This document shows positions 36,034 through 46,191 of a stretch of 64,000 nucleotides of DNA, piece by piece. The translations under genes were made by a program, and so were the position numbers. Each line of letters begins with the position of its first letter. Within the stretch, counting starts at the first letter, position 1. Under the pieces are notes generated by a model. It did not search any database. It was not told where the DNA came from and saw only the letters and a program-made list of their open reading frames with translations. Origin of the DNA: Schauerella fraxinea (GTDB lineage: Bacteria > Pseudomonadota > Gammaproteobacteria > Burkholderiales > Burkholderiaceae_B); the NCBI GenBank assembly GCA_030849945.1, contig JAVDKK010000003.1, forward strand, positions 744,001 through 808,000, given 5' to 3'.

Positions 36034-37290
36034 ATGCGACGCTCAATTGTCTTTCTGGCGCTTGCCGCCGCCCTGGCTTGCCCAGCAGCAGCCCAACCTA
36101 TTTCATCTCAGCGATTCGACGCCGCTTCGGCTTACCGTGAGCCCCCCGGAGAACTGACACTTGAAGCAGCGATGGAATTGGTGCTGTCGACCAACCACAG
36201 TCTTTCCGCTGCTCGCAATCTGGCTGCATCATCAGCGGGCGCTGTTACCCAAGCGGGCGTGTTACCGAACCCCACGGTGGGATTTGAGGTGGAAGACACC
36301 AATCGCAAAGCGACCCGCACGACCACAGGATCGTTGAGCATGCCGATCGAGCTTGGTGGTAAACGACGTGCACGCATGGCAACTGCCGAACTTAGCGGCA
36401 GAATGGCATTGAGTGACCTCGAAGTGACCCGTGCCGACATCAAGTCACAAACCATCGCGGCATTTTTCGATGTGTTGATTGCGCAGGAACAGGTGGCATT
36501 GGCCAAGAGCGCCCTCGACCTGTCGCAAAGCGCGACACGTGTCGCCAATCGACGGGTGCAAGCCGGCAAAGTCGCACCGTTGGAAGAAAGCCGGGCGCAG
36601 GTGGAACAGGCCAATGCGGAGCTTGAGCTTAATGAATCCGAAGTCGGGTTGACGCTCGCAAGACGAACGTTGTCGGCGCTCTGGGGCAACCCCAGCCCCG
36701 CCTTCAGTGCGGCACGCGGCGATCTCAATGTCTTGCCTTCGCGCCCGGCGCTCGACGACTTGATCAGCGCACTCGAACGTTCGCCACAGCTTGAATCGGC
36801 GAGGCTCGCGGTCGAAAAAAGCCAATCGCAGATTCAGCTGGAGCGCAGCAAGCGATATCCCGACCTGACTGTGAGTGTGGGCGTCATGCGCGATCAGGAG
36901 TTGGGCCGCAATCAACCGACCGTCGGCGTGTCCATTCCCTTGCCACTCTTCGATCGGAACCAGGGAAATCTCTATGAGGCGTCAATGCTGGCCTACAAAA
37001 GCCAGGATGATTATCGCGGCATGCGTCTGCAGCTCGAAACCGATCTGCAGGCCGCTGCAAGCCAATTCGATCTCTCTCGCGACGCCGCGCAGAAACTGAA
37101 TACGCTTATATTGCCCACCGCCCGCCAGTCGTTCGATACCGCGCAACGCGGATTCGAAGCAGGCAAGTTCAGCTTCACCGAGGTTCTCGATGCGCAACGC
37201 AGCCTATCGCAGGCGCGGGCGCGCTATCTCACCGTTCTTTCAACCACCTATCAAGCCGCGGCGCGGATCGATCGCATCCTGGGCCGTTAA
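36034..37290 (+). CDS. czcC: CzcC-type outer-membrane efflux factor
   Basis: A 418-residue TolC-family outer-membrane protein. The signal peptide ends near PAAAQP; two coiled-coil outer-membrane-efflux repeats follow (about 45-235 and 240-415), with motifs AGVLPNPTVGFEVED, GKVAPLEESRAQVEQA and the repeat AGKFSFTEVLDAQRSL. Start ATG 36034 is the one directly before the signal peptide. It forms the outer exit duct for the CzcBA pump encoded downstream. Confidence 0.93.
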   Translation: MRRSIVFLALAAALACPAAAQPISSQRFDAASAYREPPGELTLEAAMELVLSTNHSLSAARNLAASSAGAVTQAGVLPNPTVGFEVEDTNRKATRTTTGSLSMPIELGGKRRARMATAELSGRMALSDLEVTRADIKSQTIAAFFDVLIAQEQVALAKSALDLSQSATRVANRRVQAGKVAPLEESRAQVEQANAELELNESEVGLTLARRTLSALWGNPSPAFSAARGDLNVLPSRPALDDLISALERSPQLESARLAVEKSQSQIQLERSKRYPDLTVSVGVMRDQELGRNQPTVGVSIPLPLFDRNQGNLYEASMLAYKSQDDYRGMRLQLETDLQAAASQFDLSRDAAQKLNTLILPTARQSFDTAQRGFEAGKFSFTEVLDAQRSLSQARARYLTVLSTTYQAAARIDRILGR

Positions 37291-37302
37291 GTGAGATTAC
37301 CG

Positions 37303-38823
37303 ATGAAACGTATTGAACATCCGCTTGCGGCTTATTTGTCACGCGCGGCACTCTTAGGGGCACTGCTTGCACCGATGTCACTGGCCCCCAGTCTGGCGAT
37401 CGCGGCTGAGCGCACAGGGGAAGCGTCGCATGGCGACCACGCCGGCGGCGCCGATCACGATGAGGATGATGACCATGGCAAGGGCCCGAACGGCGGCGAG
37501 GTGACACAGTCCGGCGGCATGGAGATCGAATCGCTCCTTTCCGAGGCTGGCGGCAAGCCCCGTCTTAAGCTCTGGGCCATGCTCGATGAAAAGCCTTTGG
37601 CTTCTGGCAACCTGAAGGCAACAGGCACGCTCTTGCGTCCAAACGGCGAGCGCGTGCGCATCACGTTCTCGAACGTCGATGGCACGCTGCAAAGCGACCA
37701 AGTGATCGCCGAGCCTCATTATTTCTCGCTTGAGATCGATGTGATCGCAGCACGCGAGAATAAACAGGCCAAGATTACCGTGGTGCGACGTGAAGGGCTG
37801 ATCGAACTGAACGACGAACAAATCAAAACTGCCGGCTTGAAACTCGACACGGCCGGTCCCTCGACGCTTCAGACTACGCTACCGTTTCCCGGCGAAATCA
37901 AGTTCAACGAAGATCGCACGGCGCATGTGGTGCCGCGGTTGAACGGTATCGTCGAAAGCGTGCCCGCGGCCTTGGGACAGCAGGTCAAGGCAGGTGAAGT
38001 CCTGGCCGTGATCGCCAGCACGGCGCTCGCCGATTTGCGCAGTGAATACATGGCTGCGCAGCGTCGCGCGGCATTGGCGAGCACGGTCTACAAGCGCGAA
38101 CGCACGCTGTGGCAGGAGAAAGTCTCGGCCGAGCAAGATTTCTTGCAAGCCCGCGCCGCGATGGAGGAGGCCCATATCACGCTGCAAAACGCAAAGCAGA
38201 AGTTGGCCGCCATCGGTGCAGACTCGTCACCCACCCAACAACTCGGACGCCTGGAGCTGCGTGCGCCCTTCGATGGGATGGTCATTCAGAAGCACATCAC
38301 ATTGGGCGAATCGATCACAGAAGCCACGACTGTGTTCACGTTGTCCGATCTGCGCACCGTGTGGGTCGAATTCCAGATTGCGGCAAAGGATCTGGAGAGC
38401 GTACAAGTCGGGAAAAAAGTGGAGGTTTCCAGCGCTGCGTTCTCCGGCAAGGCGGCAGGCACGATCGCTTACGTTGGCGCATTGGTCGGCCAACAAACCC
38501 GTACGGCGACGGCACGGATAAGCCTGGAGAATCCAAACATGGCGTGGCGACCTGGCATCTTCGTAACGGTGGCGGTTGTCGTCAGCGAAACAGATTCGGG
38601 CATGACGGTTTCGTCAGATGCCATACAGACGGTTGAAAACAGCCCGGCAGTGTTCATCGCCGTGCCGGATGGCTTCATCGCTCAGCCCGTCATCCTCGGA
38701 AAAAGCACCAATAACCGGGTGGAGATCATCGGGGGGCTCACGCCTGGGGTGAAGTATGTGGCTGCGAACAGCTTCATCCTCAAGTCGGAACTGGGTAAAG
38801 CCAGCGCCGAGCACGCCCACTGA
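37303..38823 (+). CDS. czcB: CzcB-type periplasmic adaptor of heavy-metal RND pump
   Basis: A 506-residue membrane-fusion protein starting at ATG 37303. After a signal sequence comes a His/Asp/Glu-rich segment (HGDHAGGADHDEDDDHGK, about 42-59), a likely metal-binding N-terminal extension as in CzcB and CusB. Lipoyl/barrel-sandwich and alpha-hairpin parts follow (LNGIVESVPAALGQQVKAGE; AEQDFLQARAAMEEAH), then the beta-barrel and membrane-proximal domains. It links CzcA to CzcC. The gene begins 12 bases after czcC ends. Confidence 0.94.
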   Translation: MKRIEHPLAAYLSRAALLGALLAPMSLAPSLAIAAERTGEASHGDHAGGADHDEDDDHGKGPNGGEVTQSGGMEIESLLSEAGGKPRLKLWAMLDEKPLASGNLKATGTLLRPNGERVRITFSNVDGTLQSDQVIAEPHYFSLEIDVIAARENKQAKITVVRREGLIELNDEQIKTAGLKLDTAGPSTLQTTLPFPGEIKFNEDRTAHVVPRLNGIVESVPAALGQQVKAGEVLAVIASTALADLRSEYMAAQRRAALASTVYKRERTLWQEKVSAEQDFLQARAAMEEAHITLQNAKQKLAAIGADSSPTQQLGRLELRAPFDGMVIQKHITLGESITEATTVFTLSDLRTVWVEFQIAAKDLESVQVGKKVEVSSAAFSGKAAGTIAYVGALVGQQTRTATARISLENPNMAWRPGIFVTVAVVVSETDSGMTVSSDAIQTVENSPAVFIAVPDGFIAQPVILGKSTNNRVEIIGGLTPGVKYVAANSFILKSELGKASAEHAH

Positions 38824-38840
38824 TACGGAGCCACCTCAAC

Positions 38841-41800
38841 ATGTTCGAACGTATCATTCGCTTCGCCATCGAACAACGCTGGCTGATCATGCTGGCGGTG
38901 CTCGGGATGGCGGCGCTCGGCCTATACAACTACAACCGACTCCCCATCGACGCGGTTCCCGATATCACCAATGTTCAAGTTCAGGTGAACGTGGGCGCAC
39001 CTGGCTACTCGCCGCTCGAAGTGGAACAACGCATTACTTACCCCATCGAAACGGTGATGGCGGGTTTGCCCGGGCTGCAGCAGACGCGCTCCATATCGCG
39101 ATATGGTCTGTCACAGGTCACAGTGATCTTCAAGGACGGCACCGATATTTACTTTGCGCGCCAGTTGGTCAATCAACGACTGCAGGAAGCGACGGAGAAT
39201 CTGCCTGAAGGGATCAATCCGGCGATGGGGCCGATCTCCACCGGACTCGGCGAAATCTACCTCTGGACGGTGGAATCCGAACCAGACGCACGCAAACCCG
39301 ACGGCTCGCCTTATACCTCCACGGACCTGCGCGAGATTCAAGATTGGGTCATCAAGCCGCAATTGCGCAATGTGGCTGGGGTCACGGAGATCAATTCGAT
39401 CGGAGGCTTTGCACGGGAATACCAGGTATCGCCAAACACCGAACAGCTGGCTGCCTTCGGCTTATCGTTGGCGGATGTGGTTACCGCGCTCGAGAAAAAC
39501 AACACCAATGTGGGCGCAGGCTACATCGAACGCAACGGCGAACAATACCTGATACGGGCACCCGGCCAGGTGCGCTCGATTGCGGACATCGAAGAGATTA
39601 TCGTCGGCACGGCAGGGGGGCAACCCATCCGTGTGCGCGATATCGCTGAGGTGGCACTCGGACGTGAACTGCGTACTGGCGCCGCAACCGAGAATGGCCG
39701 AGAGGTCGTGCTTGGCACGGTATTTATGCTGATCGGCGAAAACAGCCGTGCCGTGTCGCAAGCCGTTGCCACAAAAATGGCGGAAATCAATCGCTCGTTG
39801 CCTGAGGGTGTGCACGCCGTTACGGTGTACGACCGCACCGTGTTGGTCGACAAGGCAATCGATACGGTCAAAAAGAATCTGCTTGAGGGCGCGATTCTGG
39901 TGATCGTGATTTTATTCCTGTTCCTCGGAAATATTCGGGCTGCCATCATCACGGCAATGGTAATTCCGCTTTCGATGCTGTTTACGTTCACAGGCATGGT
40001 GACCTATAAAGTCAGCGCCAATCTCATGAGTCTTGGGGCGCTCGACTTTGGCATCATCATCGATGGTGCTGTGGTCATCGTGGAAAATTGCGTTCGCCGG
40101 CTTGCGCACGCTCAGGAACACCACAAACGACCGCTCACGCTTGCTGAGCGCTTTCACGAAGTATTTTCTGCTGCGAGAGAATCCCGGCGGCCGTTGCTAT
40201 TCGGCCAGTTGATCATCATGGTCGTCTATCTCCCCATCTTTGCGTTGACGGGTGTCGAAGGACGCATGTTTCATCCCATGGCCTTCACCGTCGTGATCGC
40301 GTTGATCGGCGCAATGATCTTGTCGATCACTTTTGTGCCGGCAGCCGTTGCGCTCTTCATCGGCAAAAAGGTGGCCGAAAAGGAAAACCGGTTGATGTCG
40401 CTGGCCAAGCGCGGCTACGCGCCGCTGCTCGACTGGGCTTTCAACCACAGTAAAGTCGTTTTTGCGTTGGCGATCGTGTCGGTGATTGCCACGGGCGCGG
40501 TGGCCAGCCGTATGGGCAGCGAATTCATTCCAAATCTCAATGAAGGAGATCTGGCGATCCAGGCATTGCGGATCCCCGGAACCAGTCTCTCTCAATCGGT
40601 GGCGATGCAGCAGCAGATCGAAGCGCGGCTCAAGGAGAAGTTTCCGGAAATAGAACGCATCTTTGCGCGTACCGGCACGGCAGAAATCGCGTCCGACCCG
40701 ATGCCACCCAATATCTCCGATGGCTACATCATGCTCAAGCCCATCGATCAATGGCCGGCACCGCGCAAAACCCGTGACGAATTGCTCGTCGCCATTCAGG
40801 ACGAGGCCAACAAAGTACCCGGCAACAACTACGAATTCTCCCAGCCGATTCAGTTGCGTTTCAATGAGCTGATCTCGGGCGTACGAAGCGATGTTGCCGT
40901 GAAGATTTTTGGCGACGATAACGATGTGCTGGACGCCACGGCCCAGGAGATCGCCGAGGTATTGACCAAGGTCGAAGGCGCCACTGAGGTCAAGATCGAA
41001 CAGACCAGCGGCCTGCCTGTGCTGACTGTCGACATCGACCGGGCGAGGGCAGCACGCTATGGCTTGAACATGCTCGAGGTACAGGAAACGCTAGCGATTG
41101 CCATTGGCGGCCGTGAAGCGGGCACGTTTTTCCAGGGCGACCGGCGCTTCGATATCAGCGTGCGATTGCCCGATACCGTACGCGAGAACCTGGATGCGAT
41201 TCGTCAGTTGCCGATTGCCTTGCCAAAGAGCGGGGGGGAGGAGCGAACGGCCTATCTCCCGCTCAGCGAGATCGCCACGCTCACGCTCGCACCAGGTCCC
41301 AACCAAATATCGCGCGAGGATGGCAAGCGACGAATCGTCGTCAGTGCCAACGTGCGCGGCCGCGATCTGGGCTCGTTCGTGCCGGCGGCGGCACAAGCCA
41401 TCGGCGAGGTCAAGATTCCCTCGGGTTACTGGATCAGTTGGGGCGGCACCTTCGAACAACTTCAGTCGGCGTCCAAACGGTTGCAGATTGTGGTGCCTGT
41501 CGCACTGTTACTGGTGTTCGCGTTGCTTTTTGCGATGTTCGGCAATGTGCGCGATGGCCTGATCGTGTTCACTGGCATTCCATTTGCGCTCACAGGTGGG
41601 GTGCTGGCGCTGTGGGCGCGCGGGATTCCACTGTCCATTTCAGCTGCGGTTGGCTTTATCGCCTTGTGCGGCGTGGCAGTGCTTAATGGCCTGGTGATGC
41701 TGTCATATATCGGCACGCTGCGGGAAGAGGGTAAACGCCTGCAGGATGCCATCCGCATTGGCGCCCTGACGAGGCTGCGGCCTGTCCTCATGACAGCGCT

Positions 41801-42014
41801 TGTGGCCTCGCTGGGTTTTGTGCCGATGGCGATCGCCACGGGCACGGGTGCGGAAGTGCAGCGACCCCTTGCAACGGTCGTGATCGGGGGCATTCTCTCT
41901 TCCACATTGCTCACACTGCTTGTGCTTCCGCTGCTGTATCGTCTTGCCCATCGGCGCGATCCGGACGAAGAGCCCTTGCAGACGCCTACGCCTGCCGCTA
42001 CCGGTCACCCATAG
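38841..42014 (+). CDS. czcA: CzcA-type heavy-metal efflux RND transporter
   Basis: A 1057-residue HME-RND proton antiporter with 12 transmembrane helices in the usual 1+5, 1+5 layout and two large periplasmic loops. The fourth helix contains LGALDFGIIIDGAVVIVEN, the proton-relay motif with two Asp that marks the divalent (Zn/Co/Cd) subfamily. The N-terminal RLPIDAVPDITNVQVQVN and the late SAAVGFIALCGVAVLNGLVM are family-typical. Start ATG 38841 follows GGAG. It exports periplasmic metal through CzcB and CzcC. Confidence 0.96.
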   Translation: MFERIIRFAIEQRWLIMLAVLGMAALGLYNYNRLPIDAVPDITNVQVQVNVGAPGYSPLEVEQRITYPIETVMAGLPGLQQTRSISRYGLSQVTVIFKDGTDIYFARQLVNQRLQEATENLPEGINPAMGPISTGLGEIYLWTVESEPDARKPDGSPYTSTDLREIQDWVIKPQLRNVAGVTEINSIGGFAREYQVSPNTEQLAAFGLSLADVVTALEKNNTNVGAGYIERNGEQYLIRAPGQVRSIADIEEIIVGTAGGQPIRVRDIAEVALGRELRTGAATENGREVVLGTVFMLIGENSRAVSQAVATKMAEINRSLPEGVHAVTVYDRTVLVDKAIDTVKKNLLEGAILVIVILFLFLGNIRAAIITAMVIPLSMLFTFTGMVTYKVSANLMSLGALDFGIIIDGAVVIVENCVRRLAHAQEHHKRPLTLAERFHEVFSAARESRRPLLFGQLIIMVVYLPIFALTGVEGRMFHPMAFTVVIALIGAMILSITFVPAAVALFIGKKVAEKENRLMSLAKRGYAPLLDWAFNHSKVVFALAIVSVIATGAVASRMGSEFIPNLNEGDLAIQALRIPGTSLSQSVAMQQQIEARLKEKFPEIERIFARTGTAEIASDPMPPNISDGYIMLKPIDQWPAPRKTRDELLVAIQDEANKVPGNNYEFSQPIQLRFNELISGVRSDVAVKIFGDDNDVLDATAQEIAEVLTKVEGATEVKIEQTSGLPVLTVDIDRARAARYGLNMLEVQETLAIAIGGREAGTFFQGDRRFDISVRLPDTVRENLDAIRQLPIALPKSGGEERTAYLPLSEIATLTLAPGPNQISREDGKRRIVVSANVRGRDLGSFVPAAAQAIGEVKIPSGYWISWGGTFEQLQSASKRLQIVVPVALLLVFALLFAMFGNVRDGLIVFTGIPFALTGGVLALWARGIPLSISAAVGFIALCGVAVLNGLVMLSYIGTLREEGKRLQDAIRIGALTRLRPVLMTALVASLGFVPMAIATGTGAEVQRPLATVVIGGILSSTLLTLLVLPLLYRLAHRRDPDEEPLQTPTPAATGHP

Positions 42015-42077
42015 TTCAACAAGGGTCCGCGTTGGGAGCGCAGTGCCCTACGCGGCCGCTTTCAAGAAGGCAAGCAC

Positions 42078-42980
42078 ATGAGCGGCGATCATCAACATGC
42101 ACACGGCGCAGGGTTGCCGCAAAGGCAGCTCTCGATAGCGTTGCTGCTCACCGGCACCTTCCTGGTTGTCGAAGTTATCGGCGGACTTATCACCGGCAGC
42201 CTGGCCTTGCTGGCGGATGCCGCGCACATGTTTACCGACACGGCTGCGCTGGCGATCGCCCTGATCGCCATTCGCCTGGCGAAGCGGCCGGCCGATGCGC
42301 GGCGCACCTTTGGCTACCACCGATTTGAAATTCTGGCGGCCGCCTTCAATGCCGGCTTGCTGTTCGCCGTGGCGCTTTACGTGCTGTACGAGGCCTACCG
42401 ACGCTTCTCGGATCCGCCGTCCATTCAAACCACGGGGATGCTGATCGTGGCGTCGGTCGGATTGATCGTCAATCTGATCAGCATGAAGCTACTGCAAAGC
42501 GGGCAGGGCGAGAGTCTCAACGTCAAAGGCGCTTATCTGGAGGTGCTGAGCGATGCGATTGGCTCCGCCAGCGTCATCGTGGGCGCATTGGTCATTCGAT
42601 ACACGGGCTGGAGTTGGGTCGACTCGCTGGTTGCCGTTGCCATCAGCGTCTGGATCGTGCCGCGCACCTGGCTGTTGCTCAAGGCCAGCGTCAACATCCT
42701 GCTCGAAGGCGTACCGGACGGCGTCGAGATCGAAAAAGTGTCTACCGCGATCTTGAGCGTGGACGGCGTGCGATCGATCCACGACCTGCATGTGTGGGCA
42801 CTCACGAGTGGCAAGGCCTCCCTCACGGTACATGCGGTGGTTGATGACGGTATCGACCACTACCGCGTCACCCTACCTGCGATTCGCAAGCGCTTGCACG
42901 ACGGTTTCGATATTGCCCACGTGACGATTCAGTTTGAGTTGGAACCCTGCACTCAAGCCACATCAGCGCTTCATTATTGA
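42078..42980 (+). CDS. czcD: CzcD-type cation diffusion facilitator
   Basis: A 300-residue CDF transporter with six transmembrane helices and a C-terminal cytoplasmic domain. The N-terminus has a His cluster (GDHQHAHG). Metal-site motifs are HMFTD in helix 2 and EVLSD in helix 5, with Glu in place of the more usual His, as I recall for CzcD-type proteins. Start ATG 42078 follows AAGAAGG. It moves cytosolic Zn/Co/Cd into the periplasm, feeding the CzcCBA pump. Confidence 0.94.
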   Translation: MSGDHQHAHGAGLPQRQLSIALLLTGTFLVVEVIGGLITGSLALLADAAHMFTDTAALAIALIAIRLAKRPADARRTFGYHRFEILAAAFNAGLLFAVALYVLYEAYRRFSDPPSIQTTGMLIVASVGLIVNLISMKLLQSGQGESLNVKGAYLEVLSDAIGSASVIVGALVIRYTGWSWVDSLVAVAISVWIVPRTWLLLKASVNILLEGVPDGVEIEKVSTAILSVDGVRSIHDLHVWALTSGKASLTVHAVVDDGIDHYRVTLPAIRKRLHDGFDIAHVTIQFELEPCTQATSALHY

Positions 42981-43002
42981 GGGCAAGGCAGAGCAGGCAG
43001 CG

Positions 43003-44397
43003 TCACGCACTGCTCGATAGGCCGGCGTTCTCCGGTTCGCGTTGGATGGAGAACCCCACCTCGCTCCAGCTAGCGCCACTTCGGGCAAAGGTGTCGCCGC
43101 CATGCATCCTGGCGATGGCGCGAACAATCGCCAGGCCCAGGCCGTGACCCTCTGGTCGATCTGCGCGAGCGGAATCGCCACGGTAAAAGCGATCGAAAAT
43201 CTTGCCCAGCATGTCTTGCGCAATGCCATCGCCAGGATTGCGCACTTCGACCTGTACGGTGTTCGATTCGCAGCGTATCCAAATGGAGATATTTTGCCCG
43301 CTTGGCGTGGCCTTGATGGCGTTCGACACCAGGTTGGAAATCGCGCGCCGCATCAGACGGGGGCTTGCCGTTGCGCGCGCGGCTCCCACGACTTGCACAG
43401 AAATGTTTGCGCTATCGAGCATCGCCTCGTAGTAATCGAGCACGATCGCCACCTCATCCCGAACTGAAATGACCGCGCGATCCAACGCCGGCTCGCCTCG
43501 GTCTGCACGTGCCAGAAAAAGCATGTCGTTAACCATCAGCTGCATCGCTTCGAGCTCTTCAAGATTGGAGGAAACGACTTCGCGGAGCTCTTCCGCCGAT
43601 CGCGACCGGCTTAGTGCAATTTCCGAACCGCTGATCAGCGTGGCCAGCGGGGTGCGCAGCTCATGCGCGACGTCGGCGTTAAAGCCTTCCATCTGACGGT
43701 AGGCACCTTGCACGCGATCCAGCGTCTTATTAAATGCAAGCGACAACTCGCGCAGTTCCCGATCGATACTCTCCACGGGCAACCGCACGGACAGATCGTC
43801 GGGCCGTATTCGTGCGGCCTGTTCGGACAGACGGCCAATCGCCGACATGGATCGTCGGACAGCCCAAGCGGCAAAGATCGAGACCCCGACCACCCATATT
43901 GCGCAGATGACCATCAAGGCCGTACCGAACGCATACAGCAAACGATCGCCGGTAACGGTATCCGTGGCCACGATGAGCCGGTAATCGGTGAGGGCGCCTG
44001 CAGCAAAGGCAGAGGTCATGCCTCGCATCGCGTCGTCGGCAGGCGTCATCACGCGATACTCCCCCTCCGACGTGCTCGGCTGAATCTGGGGGAGGGCTCC
44101 GCCATAGACCGACGCCCCTGATGGATCGATGATCCATGCTTTCAGATGCTCGTGCCCACCCAGAAGATTGTCGATCGAGCGATAGAAGGCAGGCAGGTCC
44201 TGCGATGCGTCTTGCAAACGCGCCAAGTGCTGAATCAGCTCGATCTTGCCCGATACTTCGGCAAGCTCCTGGTGGCGCACCTCATAGTTCAACACCCGAA
44301 ACAACATCCAGCCGGCGGTACACGACCCCACAAGTGCAATGGCACCGAAGACGACAATCAGACGCGCTTGAATCGACGAAAGCTTGAAGAATTTCAC
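43003..44397 (-). CDS. czcS: CzcS-type heavy-metal sensor histidine kinase
   Basis: A 464-residue two-helix membrane kinase (TM1 about 12-32, TM2 about 158-180, HAMP next). The H-box is FNADVAHELRTPLATLISG, the N-box LRRAISNLVSNAIKATP, and G-boxes NPGDGI and EGHGLGLAIVRAIA, all matching heavy-metal sensor kinases such as CzcS, CusS and CopS. It overlaps czcR by four bases. The gene is convergent with czcD. Confidence 0.94.
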   Translation of the reverse strand: MKFFKLSSIQARLIVVFGAIALVGSCTAGWMLFRVLNYEVRHQELAEVSGKIELIQHLARLQDASQDLPAFYRSIDNLLGGHEHLKAWIIDPSGASVYGGALPQIQPSTSEGEYRVMTPADDAMRGMTSAFAAGALTDYRLIVATDTVTGDRLLYAFGTALMVICAIWVVGVSIFAAWAVRRSMSAIGRLSEQAARIRPDDLSVRLPVESIDRELRELSLAFNKTLDRVQGAYRQMEGFNADVAHELRTPLATLISGSEIALSRSRSAEELREVVSSNLEELEAMQLMVNDMLFLARADRGEPALDRAVISVRDEVAIVLDYYEAMLDSANISVQVVGAARATASPRLMRRAISNLVSNAIKATPSGQNISIWIRCESNTVQVEVRNPGDGIAQDMLGKIFDRFYRGDSARADRPEGHGLGLAIVRAIARMHGGDTFARSGASWSEVGFSIQREPENAGLSSSA

Positions 44398-45071
44398 GCT
44401 GTTCGCAGCTCCAGTACGTATCCCATGCCACGCACCGTATGCAGCAACTTGATCGCGTAATCATCATCCAGCTTCGCGCGCAGGCGGCGGACGGCGACTT
44501 CGATAACGTTCGTGTCACCATCGAAGTTCATTTCCCACACTTTTTCCGCCAACACAGTGCGGGACAGCACTTCGCCTTGCCGCCTCAGCATCAACGCCAA
44601 CAGTGTGAATTCCTTTGCGGTCAGGTCAATCCGGGCACCAGCCCGGGTGACCTTGCGTTTTGCAAGGTCCATCTCAAGATCCGCCAGCTGCAACACCGTG
44701 GGCTCAGCTGCGCCACGACCGCGCCGCATCACGGCCTGGATTCGTGCCAACAACTCGGAAAAAGCGAAGGGCTTGACGAGATAATCATCTGCACCGCTTT
44801 CGAGGCCGCGAACCCGATCTTCAACAGTGTCCTTCGCCGTAAGCATGATGACGTGGGTGGGCTTGCTCTGGCGCAACGCAGCCAAAACTGCATAACCGTC
44901 CAGGCCTGGAAGCATCACATCGAGCAGTACCACGTCGTAATCGCCTTCACGGGCGATATGCAGACCATCCACACCGTTGCGTGCCACATCGACGACGTAA
45001 TTGTTCTCGCTTAGCCCCTTGTGAAGATAGTCAGCAAGCTTTTTCTCGTCCTCGATAACTAGAATGCGCAT
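44394..45071 (-). CDS. czcR: CzcR-type OmpR-family response regulator
   Basis: A 225-residue regulator starting at ATG 45071 (GAGAA six bases upstream; an upstream ATG at 45092 would add seven residues). Receiver: MRILVIEDEKKLADYLHKGL, phosphoacceptor in VLLDVMLPGLDG, Lys in LVKPFAF. The winged helix includes LTAKEFTLLALM and VRRLRAKLDDDY. Heavy-metal CzcR/CusR/CopR type. A near-perfect copy of its putative box sits just upstream, suggesting autoregulation. Confidence 0.95.
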   Translation of the reverse strand: MRILVIEDEKKLADYLHKGLSENNYVVDVARNGVDGLHIAREGDYDVVLLDVMLPGLDGYAVLAALRQSKPTHVIMLTAKDTVEDRVRGLESGADDYLVKPFAFSELLARIQAVMRRGRGAAEPTVLQLADLEMDLAKRKVTRAGARIDLTAKEFTLLALMLRRQGEVLSRTVLAEKVWEMNFDGDTNVIEVAVRRLRAKLDDDYAIKLLHTVRGMGYVLELRTA

Positions 45072-45090
45072 TAATTTTCTCGATTCCAAC

Positions 45091-45106
45091 ATTTCAGAAA
45101 AGTAAT
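45091..45106. promoter_or_regulatory. putative CzcR box 3, upstream of czcR
   Basis: ATTTC-AGAAAA-GTAAT differs at two positions from the box before czcC (ATTAC-AGAAAC-GTAAT). It lies 20 bases upstream of the czcR start, in the spacer shared with the small periplasmic protein gene at 45231. Confidence 0.6.
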
Positions 45107-45230
45107 TTAAATGTCCGCAAAATGACGAACCTAATTATATATAGTGACTAACCATGTGCATCATCGTCGAAGGGATTGGACTTTCAATCCATGAGGAGCT
45201 GGAATCATCAACACAAACTAAGGGTTCTAT

Positions 45231-45614
45231 ATGAAAAAACCGTTCAATCCAATTTTTTCGTTTCTGCTCCTTGCCGTCGTGCCAACGCTAAGCGCAACTG
45301 CCGCTTCACGCGAACAAGTCAATGCTGAACACACAGAGGCTAAAGCGAGCGGTTTCGTACAAACGTCAACACTCGATTATCCTCCCGCCACAGCGCAAGG
45401 CATTACAGGCACCGAGACACGTTCGGAGGTAAAGGAAAATCTCACATTGGCAAATGAGATTGGAGCCAACGGCTTCGGCGAATTGGACTATCCTCCAACG
45501 CAGGCTCTAACGCAACAAAAGACGCGCCGGCAAGTTGTGGAGGAACTGATAGAAGCTAAACAGACAAATTGGAAGCCGTTCAGTGGAATGGGGTACCCTC
45601 AAACGGGACGATGA
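45231..45614 (+). CDS. DUF4148-like periplasmic repeat protein
   Basis: A 127-residue protein with a signal peptide ending near LSATAA. The mature part is three related units: SREQVNAEHTEAKASGF, TRSEVKENLTLANEIGANGF and TRRQVVEELIEAKQTNW, each followed by a short Pro-containing stretch (LDYPP or MGYPQ). The unit T-R-x2-V-x-E-L is the DUF4148 motif. It is divergent from czcR and probably metal-controlled. Role unknown. Confidence 0.8.
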   Translation: MKKPFNPIFSFLLLAVVPTLSATAASREQVNAEHTEAKASGFVQTSTLDYPPATAQGITGTETRSEVKENLTLANEIGANGFGELDYPPTQALTQQKTRRQVVEELIEAKQTNWKPFSGMGYPQTGR

Positions 45615-45739
45615 GACCTGATCGCTTACTCGATAGTCGCCAACACGATACGTACCTTACGCCGATTTTAGTTCAAACCAATTGAATCTTTCTGCGAAGA
45701 TCTTATTTTTATTAAACCTTTCATAATTCCAACCGTAGC

Positions 45740-45755
45740 ATTACTTTTTTGTAAT
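45740..45755. promoter_or_regulatory. putative CzcR box 4 (ATTAC-TTTTTT-GTAAT)
   Basis: A perfect ATTAC-N6-GTAAT palindrome downstream of the DUF4148-like gene. With a T-rich spacer it could also arise by chance in AT-rich DNA; no metal gene starts right after it. Confidence 0.35.
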
Positions 45756-46191
45756 AAAAGAGACGGCCCACGACCCTTTATGATTCGTAGTTATCGAGAC
45801 ACACATTGAGCGGGATAGCCTGCTCGCCGCACCAAAGGCAATGGAGATCGGCAAATTTAGGCAGCACGGAACCGACTGCAGAACAGGTTGCGGCTGATAT
45901 GACCATTCGACTTCCATGCGCGTATCTCGAAGTTGTAGGAACTAGTGGAAATTAAATGCCTTGCATCTAGCGTCATAACGCTGTGGATAAAAGACCACAA
46001 TTCCATTAGTCAGCTTGATCGCTCGGGGCGGCCTACCTCCGTTAAGTGAGTGGCGACGTCTCGATGTAGACCCCGTTGCAAGATGACAGCTCGAAGTGCG
46101 TGTGAGCCGTTTCACGCTGGTCACTAGGGAAAGAACGCTCAAAGTCGACCAAAGGACCATGTCGCGGACACGGTGAGCGATCGATGCCCAC

